DNA of 64,000 nucleotides, from the NCBI RefSeq assembly GCF_905220565.1, contig NC_059398.1, positions 4,673,177 to 4,737,176 on the forward strand, given 5' to 3'. This document shows positions 36,101-49,100 of the stretch, in pieces. The notes under the pieces are model-generated. The model made no database searches and was not told where the DNA came from. It saw nothing but the letters and a program-made list of their open reading frames with translations. Within the stretch, counting starts at the first letter, position 1; each line of letters opens with the position of its first letter. The position numbers were made by a program, and so were the translations under genes. This stretch comes from Melitaea cinxia. Taxonomy: Eukaryota > Arthropoda > Insecta > Lepidoptera > Nymphalidae.

Positions 36101-39100
36101 AAAACAATGGTCACATTTTTTAGTTATACATATATGTAAAATGAATTCTTTTCATAAATAATTAAAACGAAAGCGTTCATCTCTGGATTTTTGTAGCCTA
36201 GTTAAGATTCTGTGTTCCACCCAACGTATCAACTAGGGTCTTTGTTGCATTTTGGTAGAAAGTTTATCAAATAAGAAGTCTTCTAGATGTATAATAACAA
36301 CTGACCTTTCCTCGGAGTAGGGATCCTTAGTAGGATCCTCATACAGCATGACCACGATCTGCGACATGTAGTTCAGCTCCGACACCATCGACACGTATTC
36401 CATAGCGCGACGCCATTGCTCGTCCGTCATCACCTTTAATAATACATACATGAGATCAGACACTCCTACGTGTGTGTTATGTTTGTGTGTGGGCGTTGTT
36501 GAGCGCGTCTGTAAGGTTGTCTATGTCATTTTACGCGTGCGTATGGATATGATACAATAATTACAAGCGAGTGTGTTAACTTTAGCGTAGATGTGCGTGT
36601 GTGTGAATGGGTGCGTGAGTGTGTACGCGTGTGTGTGTGTGTGTGTGAATGTGTGAGTGAGTGAATGTGTGAGTGAGTGAATGTGTGAGTTAATGAATGT
36701 GTGAGTGAGTGAATGTGTGAGTGAGTGAATGTGTGAGTTAATGAATGTGTGAGTGAATGAATGTGTGTGTGAGTGAATGTGTGAGTTAGTGAATTTGTGT
36801 GTGTGCACTCACGTCGAGCAGGCCGCCGAAGCGCAGCACGGTGAGCAGCGAGTGCACGTGGCTCTCGCTGGTGAAGTACAGGCGCGTGCGCACGTGGCGG
36901 CCCGGGCTCGACACGCCGTGGCTGTACCTGCCCGGGGGGCGCACGTTACCATACCACCACCAATTTACACCACTGTCGAAACTCCGCTTTAGGTGACATC
37001 TTTATCGATTCGAGGTTTAGTCGATTCATGTTTATTAATGATATCCTTCTAAATGGAAAAAGTGGCCTATGCCCAGCGGTGAAATAGTTACGAGCTGAAT
37101 AGTGATTGTTGTTAGGGATTAGTATACTTGAGTTTGCTTTAATTTGCTTACATCTATAAACCATATACTTAACAGTTTTCACGGGCTTTGTATTATGACA
37201 TATGAGATAGAAATGAAATTTTTGAAGTTATACTTCTTTTCGCGCGTTAGGGAAAAATTATGAGAGTAAAATTTTACGATGAGCGCACACCGTCAAGAAA
37301 AAAATCGACGCATTGAAGTTAGCTAGCCAATGAAGTATAACTTCTTATGTGCTTACATAAGTATACATACACTTTTTATAAAAGTATATGAATGTAGTAG
37401 CTCAAGTAGCTGATATCAGCTCATGTTTATTGTTATTATAGTTGTACTTTATATAAATTGCAGATTTTTTTTATAAACTAGGCCGGCCAACAAGCGTACG
37501 GCTCACCTGATGGTAAGCGATTACCGTAGCCTATAGACGTCTACAACACCAGATATATCGCAAGCGCGTTGCCGACCGTACCCTTAATTCTCGGAGGAGC
37601 TCTGGTCATCTTACTTACCACATGAACAAAACACTGGTTGAAAGCAGTATTTAGTTCTGATCTAAGATAACTTAAGCAGATGATACATTTATAAATTATA
37701 AATTATGAAGTACCTTTTAAACACTCTTACCTCGGATTAAGCCTATTAACATTCTCTTCTCCTGATTCCTCGATATTTCTTTGCAAATCTGCTCGTATTT
37801 TCTTAAGCAAAGGAGTACAAATGCCCTGTCCTATTGTCAATTTTTCTTGCATGGTTAATCCATATTCCTAAAACAAAAACAAAGTTGGTTGCATTATGTT
37901 ATGAATGTTCCACGAACACAAAACACAGGCATTAAGTTGCCTACTCAAGGAAGATATATACTTACTTGAGGTATCACAATATCGGCTAAGTACTTCGCGT
38001 ATATGTACAGTTCCTCAGCCTGGTCAAACTGAAGAGTGTGTTGATTGTGTTGCAAGTCGTACTTAATGCAGTCGTAAATATCAGGAATTTTGGAAATATC
38101 ATACGTCTTATTCTTTGTGCAAAAGTCTTTCTCGATCTTGCCCCATCTTCTACCCATCAATTCCCAAGTTTCTCCATGATATAATATCGTATCTGAGGGG
38201 AAAAAACAGAAGCTTTAGCTAAATATCCTGAATCTTCCTGACAGTAAGGAAAGTTTTTATAAACGTAATGCTATGACAGATAAACTATGAGAAATGTTTT
38301 ATAAAACTTTGTTACTAAGTCCTTGAAATTGTTTACTGTGGGACAATCACGATTTAATAATGATAATAATTTTAATAATAATGTATTTAATTTGTAATAT
38401 CCCACTACTGGACCTCTTTCTTCTCGTAAGAAAAATATCAGAACTTAATCCACCACGTTGCTGGCCTGTGAGTTGGTGGATTTATTTCCTACTATGAGTA
38501 ATGATCGCTGTCAGGACTAGACATCCAAACCGGAAACATATTCTATAAATACAAGAGCGGGAATCGAACCCGCAGACCGTCGGTGTTTAGGCACTACACC
38601 GGAGCGGTTGGAGGACAATAATGATAATACACAAAAATGTCATTGAAACTAGTGGGTCACATATTGTTTTCATGAAACAACTTTTTCTGATTTTATCGCG
38701 GTTTATTAGGGTTTGGTTTGAGTCCTCCCGCGACCACGGTCGTCGTAAAATATCCGAAACGTCGGGCAGCTAAAACGGCCAATAAGCCGCGATAAGATCC
38801 GCCAGCGCTCGAGCGGCAGGCGGCGGCAGGCGCACCCTTGGACTTGGGGTCGTCCCGCTTGGCGAGCACGATGCGCACGAGCGCGCGGATGAGCGCGTGC
38901 ACGTGCGCGCAGGTGCGCGCGGGGTTCTTGACGAAGTCCAGCGCGGCGGCGATGCTGAGCGAGGCGCAGGGGTTGACGCGCGCGCGCTCCTCGGCCGACA
39001 GCTCGCGCTCCGCCTGCAGCGCCTCGTGCAGCCGCGCCTTGGCCCTGCGGGACGTGACTATATACTAGGTTTCTAGACTATACATGGCGCGCTTCAATGT

Positions 39101-40089
39101 AGAATTTACATATATTTGTAACCGACTTCAAAAAAGGAGGACGTTACTCAATTCGACCGTGTTATACAATATATATATATATATATATATATATTTAATG
39201 TATGTTCGGGAATAACTTCGATTTTGATTATTTTTAATTTAATCGAAAGCCGATGTTTACCATGTGATCACATTTAAATTTCATCGAGATCTGATTACAA
39301 CTTTTGAAGTAATCTTTGATAATGCGTATTTACATGACCATTTTTTCGTCTACGTTGTATTACTTGTCGATGTAATTGAAGTCGGTTTTTTTTTCGTTTG
39401 CCGGCAAACACAACTATTTTTAATAAATTATAATTACTGAGCCGCAACCACGCGTAGCCGGATCGGCTAGTAAATATATATATAATTTGCCAAAAAAGTG
39501 CCGGCCGCTTCTCGAGACATGCCTCACTTAACGATATAACGTGCCAAGTCTACTTGAGCCGACTGGTATTGCACGAGACGATGGCAAGAGACCGGACGGT
39601 ATGAGTTTGATTCCAAGGAAGATGGGCCGGGTGCTGGTAGAGGATGCAACCTGTTCAGACACGCTGGCCCCTTCCCATCTACATGGAACCAAAAACAGAG
39701 CTGGTGCGGCTTGTGAAGCGGCTGAAAAAACTAAAGCATACAAATACAGGGGTCTAGGCTCCGAATATGATTTTGTCCCATTCGGTGTCGAAACCCTTGG
39801 TCCGTGTGGTCCTAGTGCTAATAAAAGGTTATTCGACGTCACAGGAGACCGAAGAGCTGGCAGCTACTTCGGACAAAGAATTAGTCTAGCTATTCAAAGG
39901 GGGAATGCTGCCAGTATCTTCGGAACCTTGCCTAAAGGAACTCCTTTTAATAATATTTTTTAGTTATTATATTATGTATATGTATATACTTAAGGTTTTT
40001 TAATTTAATGTAATTTATCTTATTATAACTACGATTTTTTTATAGTAATAGCTTATATTATTATTATAATTTTTTTGTTTGACATAATC

Positions 40090-40128
<39 letters not shown>

Positions 40129-43100
40129 CTTATGTCACGATATTTGTCCAGGCTACTTTCCGAACTACTCGACTGATTAAAAGGCTAGGCTATATTTTAT
40201 TTCGATTGACGACCGCAATATTTTTATTGTAAAATGGAAAAATATGGTGGTACGAATTTCGCCAGATCAGCTAGTATCTTATAAAAGGGCCCTGGAAGCA
40301 CCCGAAGTGGTGTGTGAAAACGGGTCGCACTTTGAACGAGTGCTGGGCTCATTCGTTCATTGTTTCTGATTGCTTATTTTCCATTTTAAGGTTCGATAGC
40401 AAAGGCAAAAATTACTCGTTACCAACCTTTAATATTTATTGAATAAAATAACCAAGCACTAAATTTTAGCCCCCTCAAACAGTTAACAAAAAAGCCATTT
40501 TGTCAAATGGTCCCTCAGCAGTAAAAAGGTTGAGAACCACTGTTCTAAGAGATGAATAATATCATGCAAAACTACGCAATGATAAACATATATGACAGTC
40601 GTTCCGTATCATACTTTTTTAAATATATTTTGTAGGATCTTGTCTACAAGAAATCATTTAACATATAACGTCAAAACTTTATAATAAGATGAATGTTGCT
40701 AAATTGTTAATAATACGAATTCGATTGACGTAAACATAGAACTCGCAGTTTACTCACATATTTTGCACTTTCGAGGAATCGCAGTCATTATCCAGCAGTC
40801 CGTTGGTGTTGGCGGACTTGACCATCTGCACCAAGATAGGCGTCAACTCGCCCTCCAGCGCCAGCAGCCCCTTGGCGAAGGCGGCGGCCGTCATCTGAAC
40901 GCGGCCCTCGTCTGACGCGTAAATCTTCAGGTCGTGACGGAATGTCGAGTGCAAGCGCAGCAACCCGAGACCCTGGGTACCTCCTTCACCTTTAAAAAGG
41001 AATAAAAACAGACTTCATTTTTCACATTTATGTACACTTTATTAGAAATATAATCTTTAAAATTAGTTTACAGTTCGTATAGATATCTCGCACTTCCTTA
41101 GTAAATTATTAATTCAAAATTATCTATAAACAGCGGTTCACTAATCTGACATATTAAAATTTCAGCAACTGAGCTACAGCATGCTCTTCTACTACTTTAT
41201 AAATTTACGAAGAAGTATTGAAGTTAAAAATATCTTTCTTTGAGACGATGACATTCCTAACAGTACAGCATTATTCCTGACTAAGAATAATAATAATAAT
41301 AATTTTAAACAATAATTTTAGTCAGTCTACCAGTACCTGGAATGTGGCGGCCCTGTCCACCAGGGTACATGCAGCGGAACATACGACCCAGCTCCTCGGC
41401 CTGGATGCGGCCTGCTGGCGTTAGCTCGCCCCCCCACTTCAGGATCAGCACCAGTGAAGGCTCGCCGTCACAGCCTACACACATACGTTACCCTTTGTTA
41501 CTTTTAAGTATAAGGCACAACCCGAGGTAAGCGTAATTCTAAAAATTGGAATTTTTAGAATACGAAGTCGCAATAAAATATCTGTGTCGTGTTTTAGGTT
41601 TAACTTATTTTTTGAACTAAAAATATGACTTTCTATCTCTCTCTTAGATGGATGTGCTGTTGGCTACGACACTAAAGAATATAGCCACCCCCTCTCTTCC
41701 CGTGGGTGTCGTAAGAGGCGACTAAGGAATAACAAGATTCCACAACCACCTTGGAACTTAAGATGCCGACCGATGGCGGGATAACCATCCAACTGCTGGC
41801 TTTGAAATATACAGGCCGAAGACGGGCAGCAGCGTCTTCGGTGCGACAAAACCAGCCGTGTAGTCACAAACTCGCCTGCCCAGCGTGGTGACTACGGGCA
41901 AAACACATGAGTTCACGTTATTTTTGGCGTAAACTTGTGGAGGCCTATGTCCAGCAGTGGACTGTATAGGCTGTAATGATGATCTCTTAGATGTCTCATT
42001 CAACTAATTTTTTATTATTATTTAAGAATAACCAATGGACATTTTCTAGGCCTACATAGCCTAGCTGAGCGACAAATAACTGGTAAAGTAAAATACAAAA
42101 AAGATAAATAGATAGATAGATATTTATATTAAAAAATAATAGGGAGTAAACTAAAATATGAAAAAATTTAGTTTTTCAAACTTAAAAAATAATTTAACAT
42201 GCATATCTTGCTATGCAATATGCCAATCATTATTATGATTTACAGATGTAAAACAATGGTTGTAAATCTTTGATATATCCTTGACTCACTGACCTTATAC
42301 AATAATCCATATTATTCGATTGAAAATACATTGATACATATTATGTACAGTACCTCGCCGTAAATAATGCACATCGACCTTTGGAAAGTGACCAATCAAT
42401 TTTATTTAAAAACAAATATGACTGTATGGAATTTTCTACGTGTTGTGCATTTAAACTAATTAAATCATGAATTTAATGTAATGTAGAAATATATGTACCT
42501 ATTACAAAGAAAAAATTAAATAATTTCTTTGATATGAGGAATCATTGATAATTGAAAATGAGTTTTAAAAGCCTGTATGAATAACTACGTACTACAAAAT
42601 AACTAATTCCATTTATTTTCCATACATGAAATAATGTGAATAGCTTTCTAACAGTTTGAATTGACAAAACTCTTTTTGAGGCAGTTTTATAAGTCAATTA
42701 AAAAAAAAGTAATTATAAGCCTTGTCACAGTGCATAGCAAGCATGACAAATAGTGGTAACTGTAAATCTAATTTATAAATATAGTTTATTCATTGACCGA
42801 TATCTTTCATAACTGATACAAAATGCAATATTGTTTGACAATTAAATATTCTGACAATTATCTGTTTTAATACAAGACTTAAAAAAAAAATTGCGCACAA
42901 TAATGAATTCGGCTAATCATAAGACTGTGGCGCTTCCTGACACTGCCGTATATCACCATCTTAAAACAGCGAAAAATAACTTTTCTATATTGAAAACTTT
43001 ATCATAAAAACTACTCAACTTTATAACGACTATATTTATGATTCTCTAAAAATTTCAAACAAGCATTCGTCGAGGTTCAAGAGAAACAGCCCTGAAGAAA

Positions 43101-46100
43101 ATACTGACGCACCGATAAGGAAATCCTACTAGATTTCGGGACCCATTAATACTTTTATATGCAATATTAAATACAGTTTACATGAAGTGTGTTTAGTTAG
43201 TTACATGTAACATGAAGTGTAAGCCACAACAATAGTTTATATATAAAAACTTAGGGTGGTCCTGAAAACCAGTGTTAGGACTAACAGTCCTAACTTAAAC
43301 TGAGGTCACACCTTTTTGTGAGGCATGCTGCGAACTTATATAAGTAATGTCTTAGTTAAATACTTTTAATCGATAAGTTTATATTGTATCTCTTTTTTTT
43401 GTTTTGTTTTACTTTTGCATCCTCTTTGTTTTTAGTCCTTGTTGCAAATTATGTACAATGTGTTTTCTTTTATATCATTTTAAGCTGATGCAGTGTGTTT
43501 TACAAATAAATTTATTATTATTATTATTATTATTATATAAATGACTAATCATTACATTAAATTTAAAAAAAAAATCATCAATCATCATCAATCATCAAAC
43601 AATTCGGTATCGTTTCGGCATATCATATACCACAAATTAACGAATATTTATATTGGTCAATGAACAAACACTAGAGACTGACTTCTACATCATTCCATAC
43701 CATAAACTATTTACACGATTATATGTATTATATCTGGCTTCAGAGATTGTATGTATTATAATTACAATTAAATTCATGGCCACAGTTACGGTACAGAACA
43801 GTGTAGTAGGCGTCTCTTGAGCTGCCACGAGACGATCTATTCCCATGAACCATAGTACAGGGGTGTCAGTGGCACAGATCGTCCGCGGCTGTAAGGTAAT
43901 GCGGCTGGTGTCGGACCGTGCGTGGTGTTACCGTCGTCGGAGCTGGAGCCCCGCGGCCGGCCGCGCGGCTGGTACTTCATCTGCACCTTGCGGTTGATGC
44001 CCGAGAAGTGGCCGTACCTTGACAGAACATCACCATTAATACTCATTTTATATTTATTTATTTACTAATACTTTATTGCACAATACATTAAAGAACTGTA
44101 CAAAAGGCGGGCTTAATGCTAAAAGCTTTCTCTACCAGCCAATCTTAGGACGTACAAGAGCAGACGTTTGTAGGTGTGCAAAATTTAGTATTAATAAAAT
44201 TCACATTAAGAAGAAAAAAAAGGGAGGAATAATAAGGTAATGTTAGTGGCAATATATGTATATACAAACTAATTTTAGTCGGATTGTAATGCCAAATAAA
44301 AATGTAATATATTTTATAAAGGATTATAAAAAACATGCTATGTGGTTACGGCCGTAAAGAATATAGCCACCCCCTCTCTTCCCGTGGGTTTCGTAGGAGG
44401 CGATTAAGGGGTAACACAGTCCGGTAGAAATGTCCAGCAGTGGACTGCGATAGGCTGAAGTGATGATGATGATAGAAAACATGTTTACATTAGTAATCAT
44501 TGCACAGTATGTTCGACACCTAGCTGCGTTCCTTCAAATGGGGTGTTCTTTAAATATAATAGATCATGTGCCGATAAAATACATTTCCTGTAAAGTACAC
44601 AAAGAGTGCAGCAGATCCTTGCATTTTATGGCAGAAACGATGCTAAAACTCTTTTAGCGGCAATAACCAGTTCTAGAATGAACTCACATTTCCAGAACGC
44701 TCTTGAGCTGCTCCAGCTTGCCCTGCTTCTCCTCGATCTCGGGGTCGGCGTGGCGCGTGTGGATGTCGGCCAGCAGCGCGCGCGAGATGTCCAGGATCTC
44801 CTGCAGCTGCTTCGGCTTCTTCAGCTTCACGTGCCCGCGCTTGAACCCCTCGTACTTCTCGAATATTTCGAAGAATCTGTGTTAGATACGGTATAGTGAA
44901 AGGTATTTTAACATTCCATCTATATTTAAGTTGACTACAATGTCTCCTACATGGAGAAAGTGTATATTCAGCAGATGTTACACTGATCTGATTAACACTG
45001 AATCAATCAGTTATTGGCCATAGATATGATGTAAAACAGTGTAAAAAGATAAAATATCCTGTCCCCAGATTTAATAAGGGATGGAATATGTCGCTAAAAT
45101 CACTAAATAAATAAAAAAAATAATTTAAGAGTTTACTTGATGCCTTTAAAGCCGTAAATATTTGAGCTGTAATAAGATCTTACCTTGGATGCCGTACTTC
45201 AACTTTCATCTTCTGTTTGGGTGTTCTATCGCCGTGTCTTATCACCCCCACCACACACCGTAATTCCATCATTTTGCCAAATGTGGTCGGTACGATGGGG
45301 GGATCATCCAGTTGAAAGGGCACTGACCATGGAATGTGTAATGTAGGGGCCAGCTCTCTCAATATCATATTACCAAGGATTTTCGCGCAATCGTCGTAGT
45401 ATTTATTAGAATTTTTAACGAATGAAAAACCGTTAACGTCACATACGAAAGATTTTCCATTCGCTCTGAAAAAAATGAGAAAGATTTAAGTAAATCGAAG
45501 TGAGATCAATTCTGTACTTGGAATTGTAGAAACGTGTTAATAGTAATAATCGTTACGCCTACTGGTTACCAATTCTAGATATACTCTAGATGTATTGTTC
45601 AGTCTGTAATATCCCACAACTGGGCATAGCCTGTTTCCCCATGTAGGAGAAGGATCAGAGCATCTAGATGTATGAAAGCAATATGAAATAGGTATAAACA
45701 ATAAGCTCATATAATCGAAGCAATAAACAGATACGTCAAAGTATATAAAAACCTGCGTGGACTGTCCAATCTCATAAAATATACGTAGTTTTCTAAAAAT
45801 GTAAATTTTACCTTAATAAATCAAATCCGCAAACAGTTTGCTTGAACGCTAAGCAAACTTTCCGCGAAATGAGTTTCTCCTGATTGGATAGTATGACTGG
45901 ATACCGAATCTCCTTGCCCTCAGAGTCGCGTTCTACTTTACCGTCCAGTGCTGGACTTTTTCTCGCCTCCGCGTGGGCATAATCCGGACCCACGGTGTAT
46001 ACTTTAACATCTGTCCCTATACAAATACAATTTATCTTTCTAAATCTGTTATAAGTATTACATAAAATCACTACAGTACCAACTCACCATCAGTTGGCAT

Positions 46101-49100
46101 AAAATCTTCGTAAATAAACGATCCTGTTTTCCGCACCCTCGATTCTGGAGAATAAATACTACTTCTACTCCCGATCTACAAAAGTAATAAACATATTAAT
46201 AAAATAGGCACAAATTTATAAATTTTCGTTCTCAGTAACACAATGATTATCCGTAAGAACCGTGATTCTGATGCTAGCAATTTAGACGAATTGCCGAAAC
46301 GCAAAATTAAAAGGTAAGTTTTCAGCAAATTTTTTAATATTATCTAAAATACTCACTTTTCTGAAAAGTCTCTGACTCCCCCCACCAGCAGAAGTGGGGT
46401 AGTATATGTAAATATTATGATCCTCCGCCGACACCGGCTTTTCAACAAATGGCTTATTAAATACTACCCCGTTCACTTCTACATGGTCTTCCGATTCGAC
46501 CAACTCATGATCTGTAAATATTTTACTTATAAAATAATTGTATAGTTTTTCTTTTATTTATTTTTTTAAGACTGGACATACGTTTAGGATCCGGCGAATC
46601 TCTGTCCAAAACCGCATAACGTGGTATTTCAATTCCCTCATTTTCTAAAATAGCGTATACTCTTCTTCGATCCTGAAATTTTTGATAAATTTGATGATTA
46701 ATGTTATTGTGAATAAAATGTAATGTACCTAAAACATTTTGAAAAAATAGTATTCACGACATAATTTTATACTGTTTTTGTTAACCGACTTCCAAAAAAA
46801 GAGGAGGTTCTCAATTCGACTGTCTTTTTTAACCGACTTCCAAAAAAGGAGGAGGTTCTCAATTCGACTGTATTTTTTTTTCTTTTTTTTTTTATGTATG
46901 TTACATCAAAACTTTTGACCGGGTAGACCGATTTCGACAATTTTTTTTTTTTTATCGAAAGGTGGTGTGTGTCAATTGGTCCCATTTAAATTTATTTGAG
47001 ATCTAACAACTACTTTTCGAGTTATATCTAATAATGCGTTTTTACTTGACACTTTTTTCGTCGACCTACGTTGTATTATACCGCATAACTTTCTACTGGA
47101 TGAACCGATTTTGATAATTCTTTTTTTGTTCAAAAGGAGATATCCCTAGTTTGGTACCATGATAAGGAAACCAGGATCTAATGAAGGGATCCCAGAGAAA
47201 TCGAGGAAAACTCTCGAAAATCCACAATAACTTTTTACTGGGTGTACCGATTTTGACAATTTTTAATTTAATCGAAAGCTGATGTTTATCATGTGATCAC
47301 ATATAAATTTTATCAAGATCTGATAACTACTTTTTGAGTAATCTTTGATAACGCGTAGTTACTTGACTATTTTTTCGTCGATCTACGTTGTATTACTCGT
47401 CGATGTAATTGGAAGTCGGTTTTTTTTTTCGTTTGCAAGCAAACACAATTATTTTTATCTAAAATATGTATACAATTGTTTTTCTAGAATTGGTAATTAA
47501 ATAAAAATTATGAGTACAATGAGAAAAATTTCGAGTTACCTGAATATCGTATTGCATGTGAAGATTATTTATCACATAAGGCTTCCTTAATTTTTCGTAT
47601 TGAATGGCTTTATCGAGAGGGAAGCCTTTCGAATGAAACGATATAAGACAATCGCATATCGGCCACTCCTCCACCGGCTTCTATAATTTCATAAACTACC
47701 GTCATTTAAAAAATTCCAGTATGTACGAGCGCATGAACAATCATAAATACAACACACAATAGCTCAAAACGAAACATGATCCAGGCAGAAACAAAGCATG
47801 GAATATTCCAGTAGTAACATTTCCATTGTTGCGATGTTACTTATCGCTTAAAATAAATCGCATGCTTCACGTGTTAGTATATCTCGTGTTATACTAAACC
47901 GAGTACTTAGAGGAAGATACAGTTTACCAAATCGTGATGTGTTAATAAGGTTTAAAAAATCATATTTTATAGTAGTGAAACAAAATAACAACTAGGTGAA
48001 CTTCAACATACGTAATACGAAGCCTGAAAAGCTATTTTGTTCCACTAGAGGTTAGATATTGAGCAGAACCTTTAGGATAACCTCCTCTGGGAAGACGAGC
48101 ATCTTAATAAACTCGAATTCGTCGAGGCGGGTGAGGATCTCCTTCATCGGTTTCGACTGCGACTTCTTGGCCATGGCGCATACGCCGACCACCACCTTCT
48201 TGCCCCCGCCATCGCAGTGAGGGTCTAGGGACTCGCAAAGATCCAACTCGCCCTGAGACAATTTTATTAAACTTGATCATTTCTGTCTCACTATCATTTC
48301 AAAATGTGTCTGCACGAACTATGTAAAGTATAAGAAAACTTTCTCTTTTTTCAATCTAGGTATTTGACAATAAGTGTTTTGTGCATTTACATCATTTATA
48401 CATACATACATGTGCATTACATTAACTAGGTTTTGATAAATGTTACGCTATCAGTTTTTGTAAAGTATTGTCTTGAATGTAAAATGGTTTTTGTACTAAT
48501 AAAACTTATACAAGTAAAAACTACTAGAAAACTTTTAAGTATCCTATTAATAATTTCATTATAATTTTATTTTATTTGGTTCGGCTATACCTTTTAATTA
48601 AATTCTTAATAGGCAATTATTTTATTTCTGTTTTCAATGTACAAAAATGCAAAAATATCTAATTTAATATTAGAAAGACCTTGAACATGCCACATGACCA
48701 ACGTCAATGTTTAGAATAATAAATAACAAATAGAATTCAACGTGGATTAATATTTTATTCTCAGTAGCATTAGCCCGCATTTTGACTAGCCCATTGGCGC
48801 AGATTGTAGCGGCCCTGCTGTCTGTCCGTGGTTTGCCGCTTCTATCCCGCCTGAGTCTGGGTGTAATATTTGATTTATATATTTATATGCGTAATATTTA
48901 TATGCGTATTATTTCTATGTATAATTATCAAAAAAAAAGTTATAACAGTCAGCTGTTACCCACAACACAAGCATTAAGTTGCTTACCATAGGAACAGACG
49001 ACCTTGTGTGTGTGTTATAAGATATTTATTTATTTATTTATTATTTGTTATTATTATTATCTGTCACTATAAAAATAATAAATAATAAAACTGCAAGACC

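Noticed and set aside
36521..36808. His/Thr/Ser-rich 95-codon minus frame
   Set aside because: It is the translation of the GTGAGTGAAT minisatellite adjoining exon 16.
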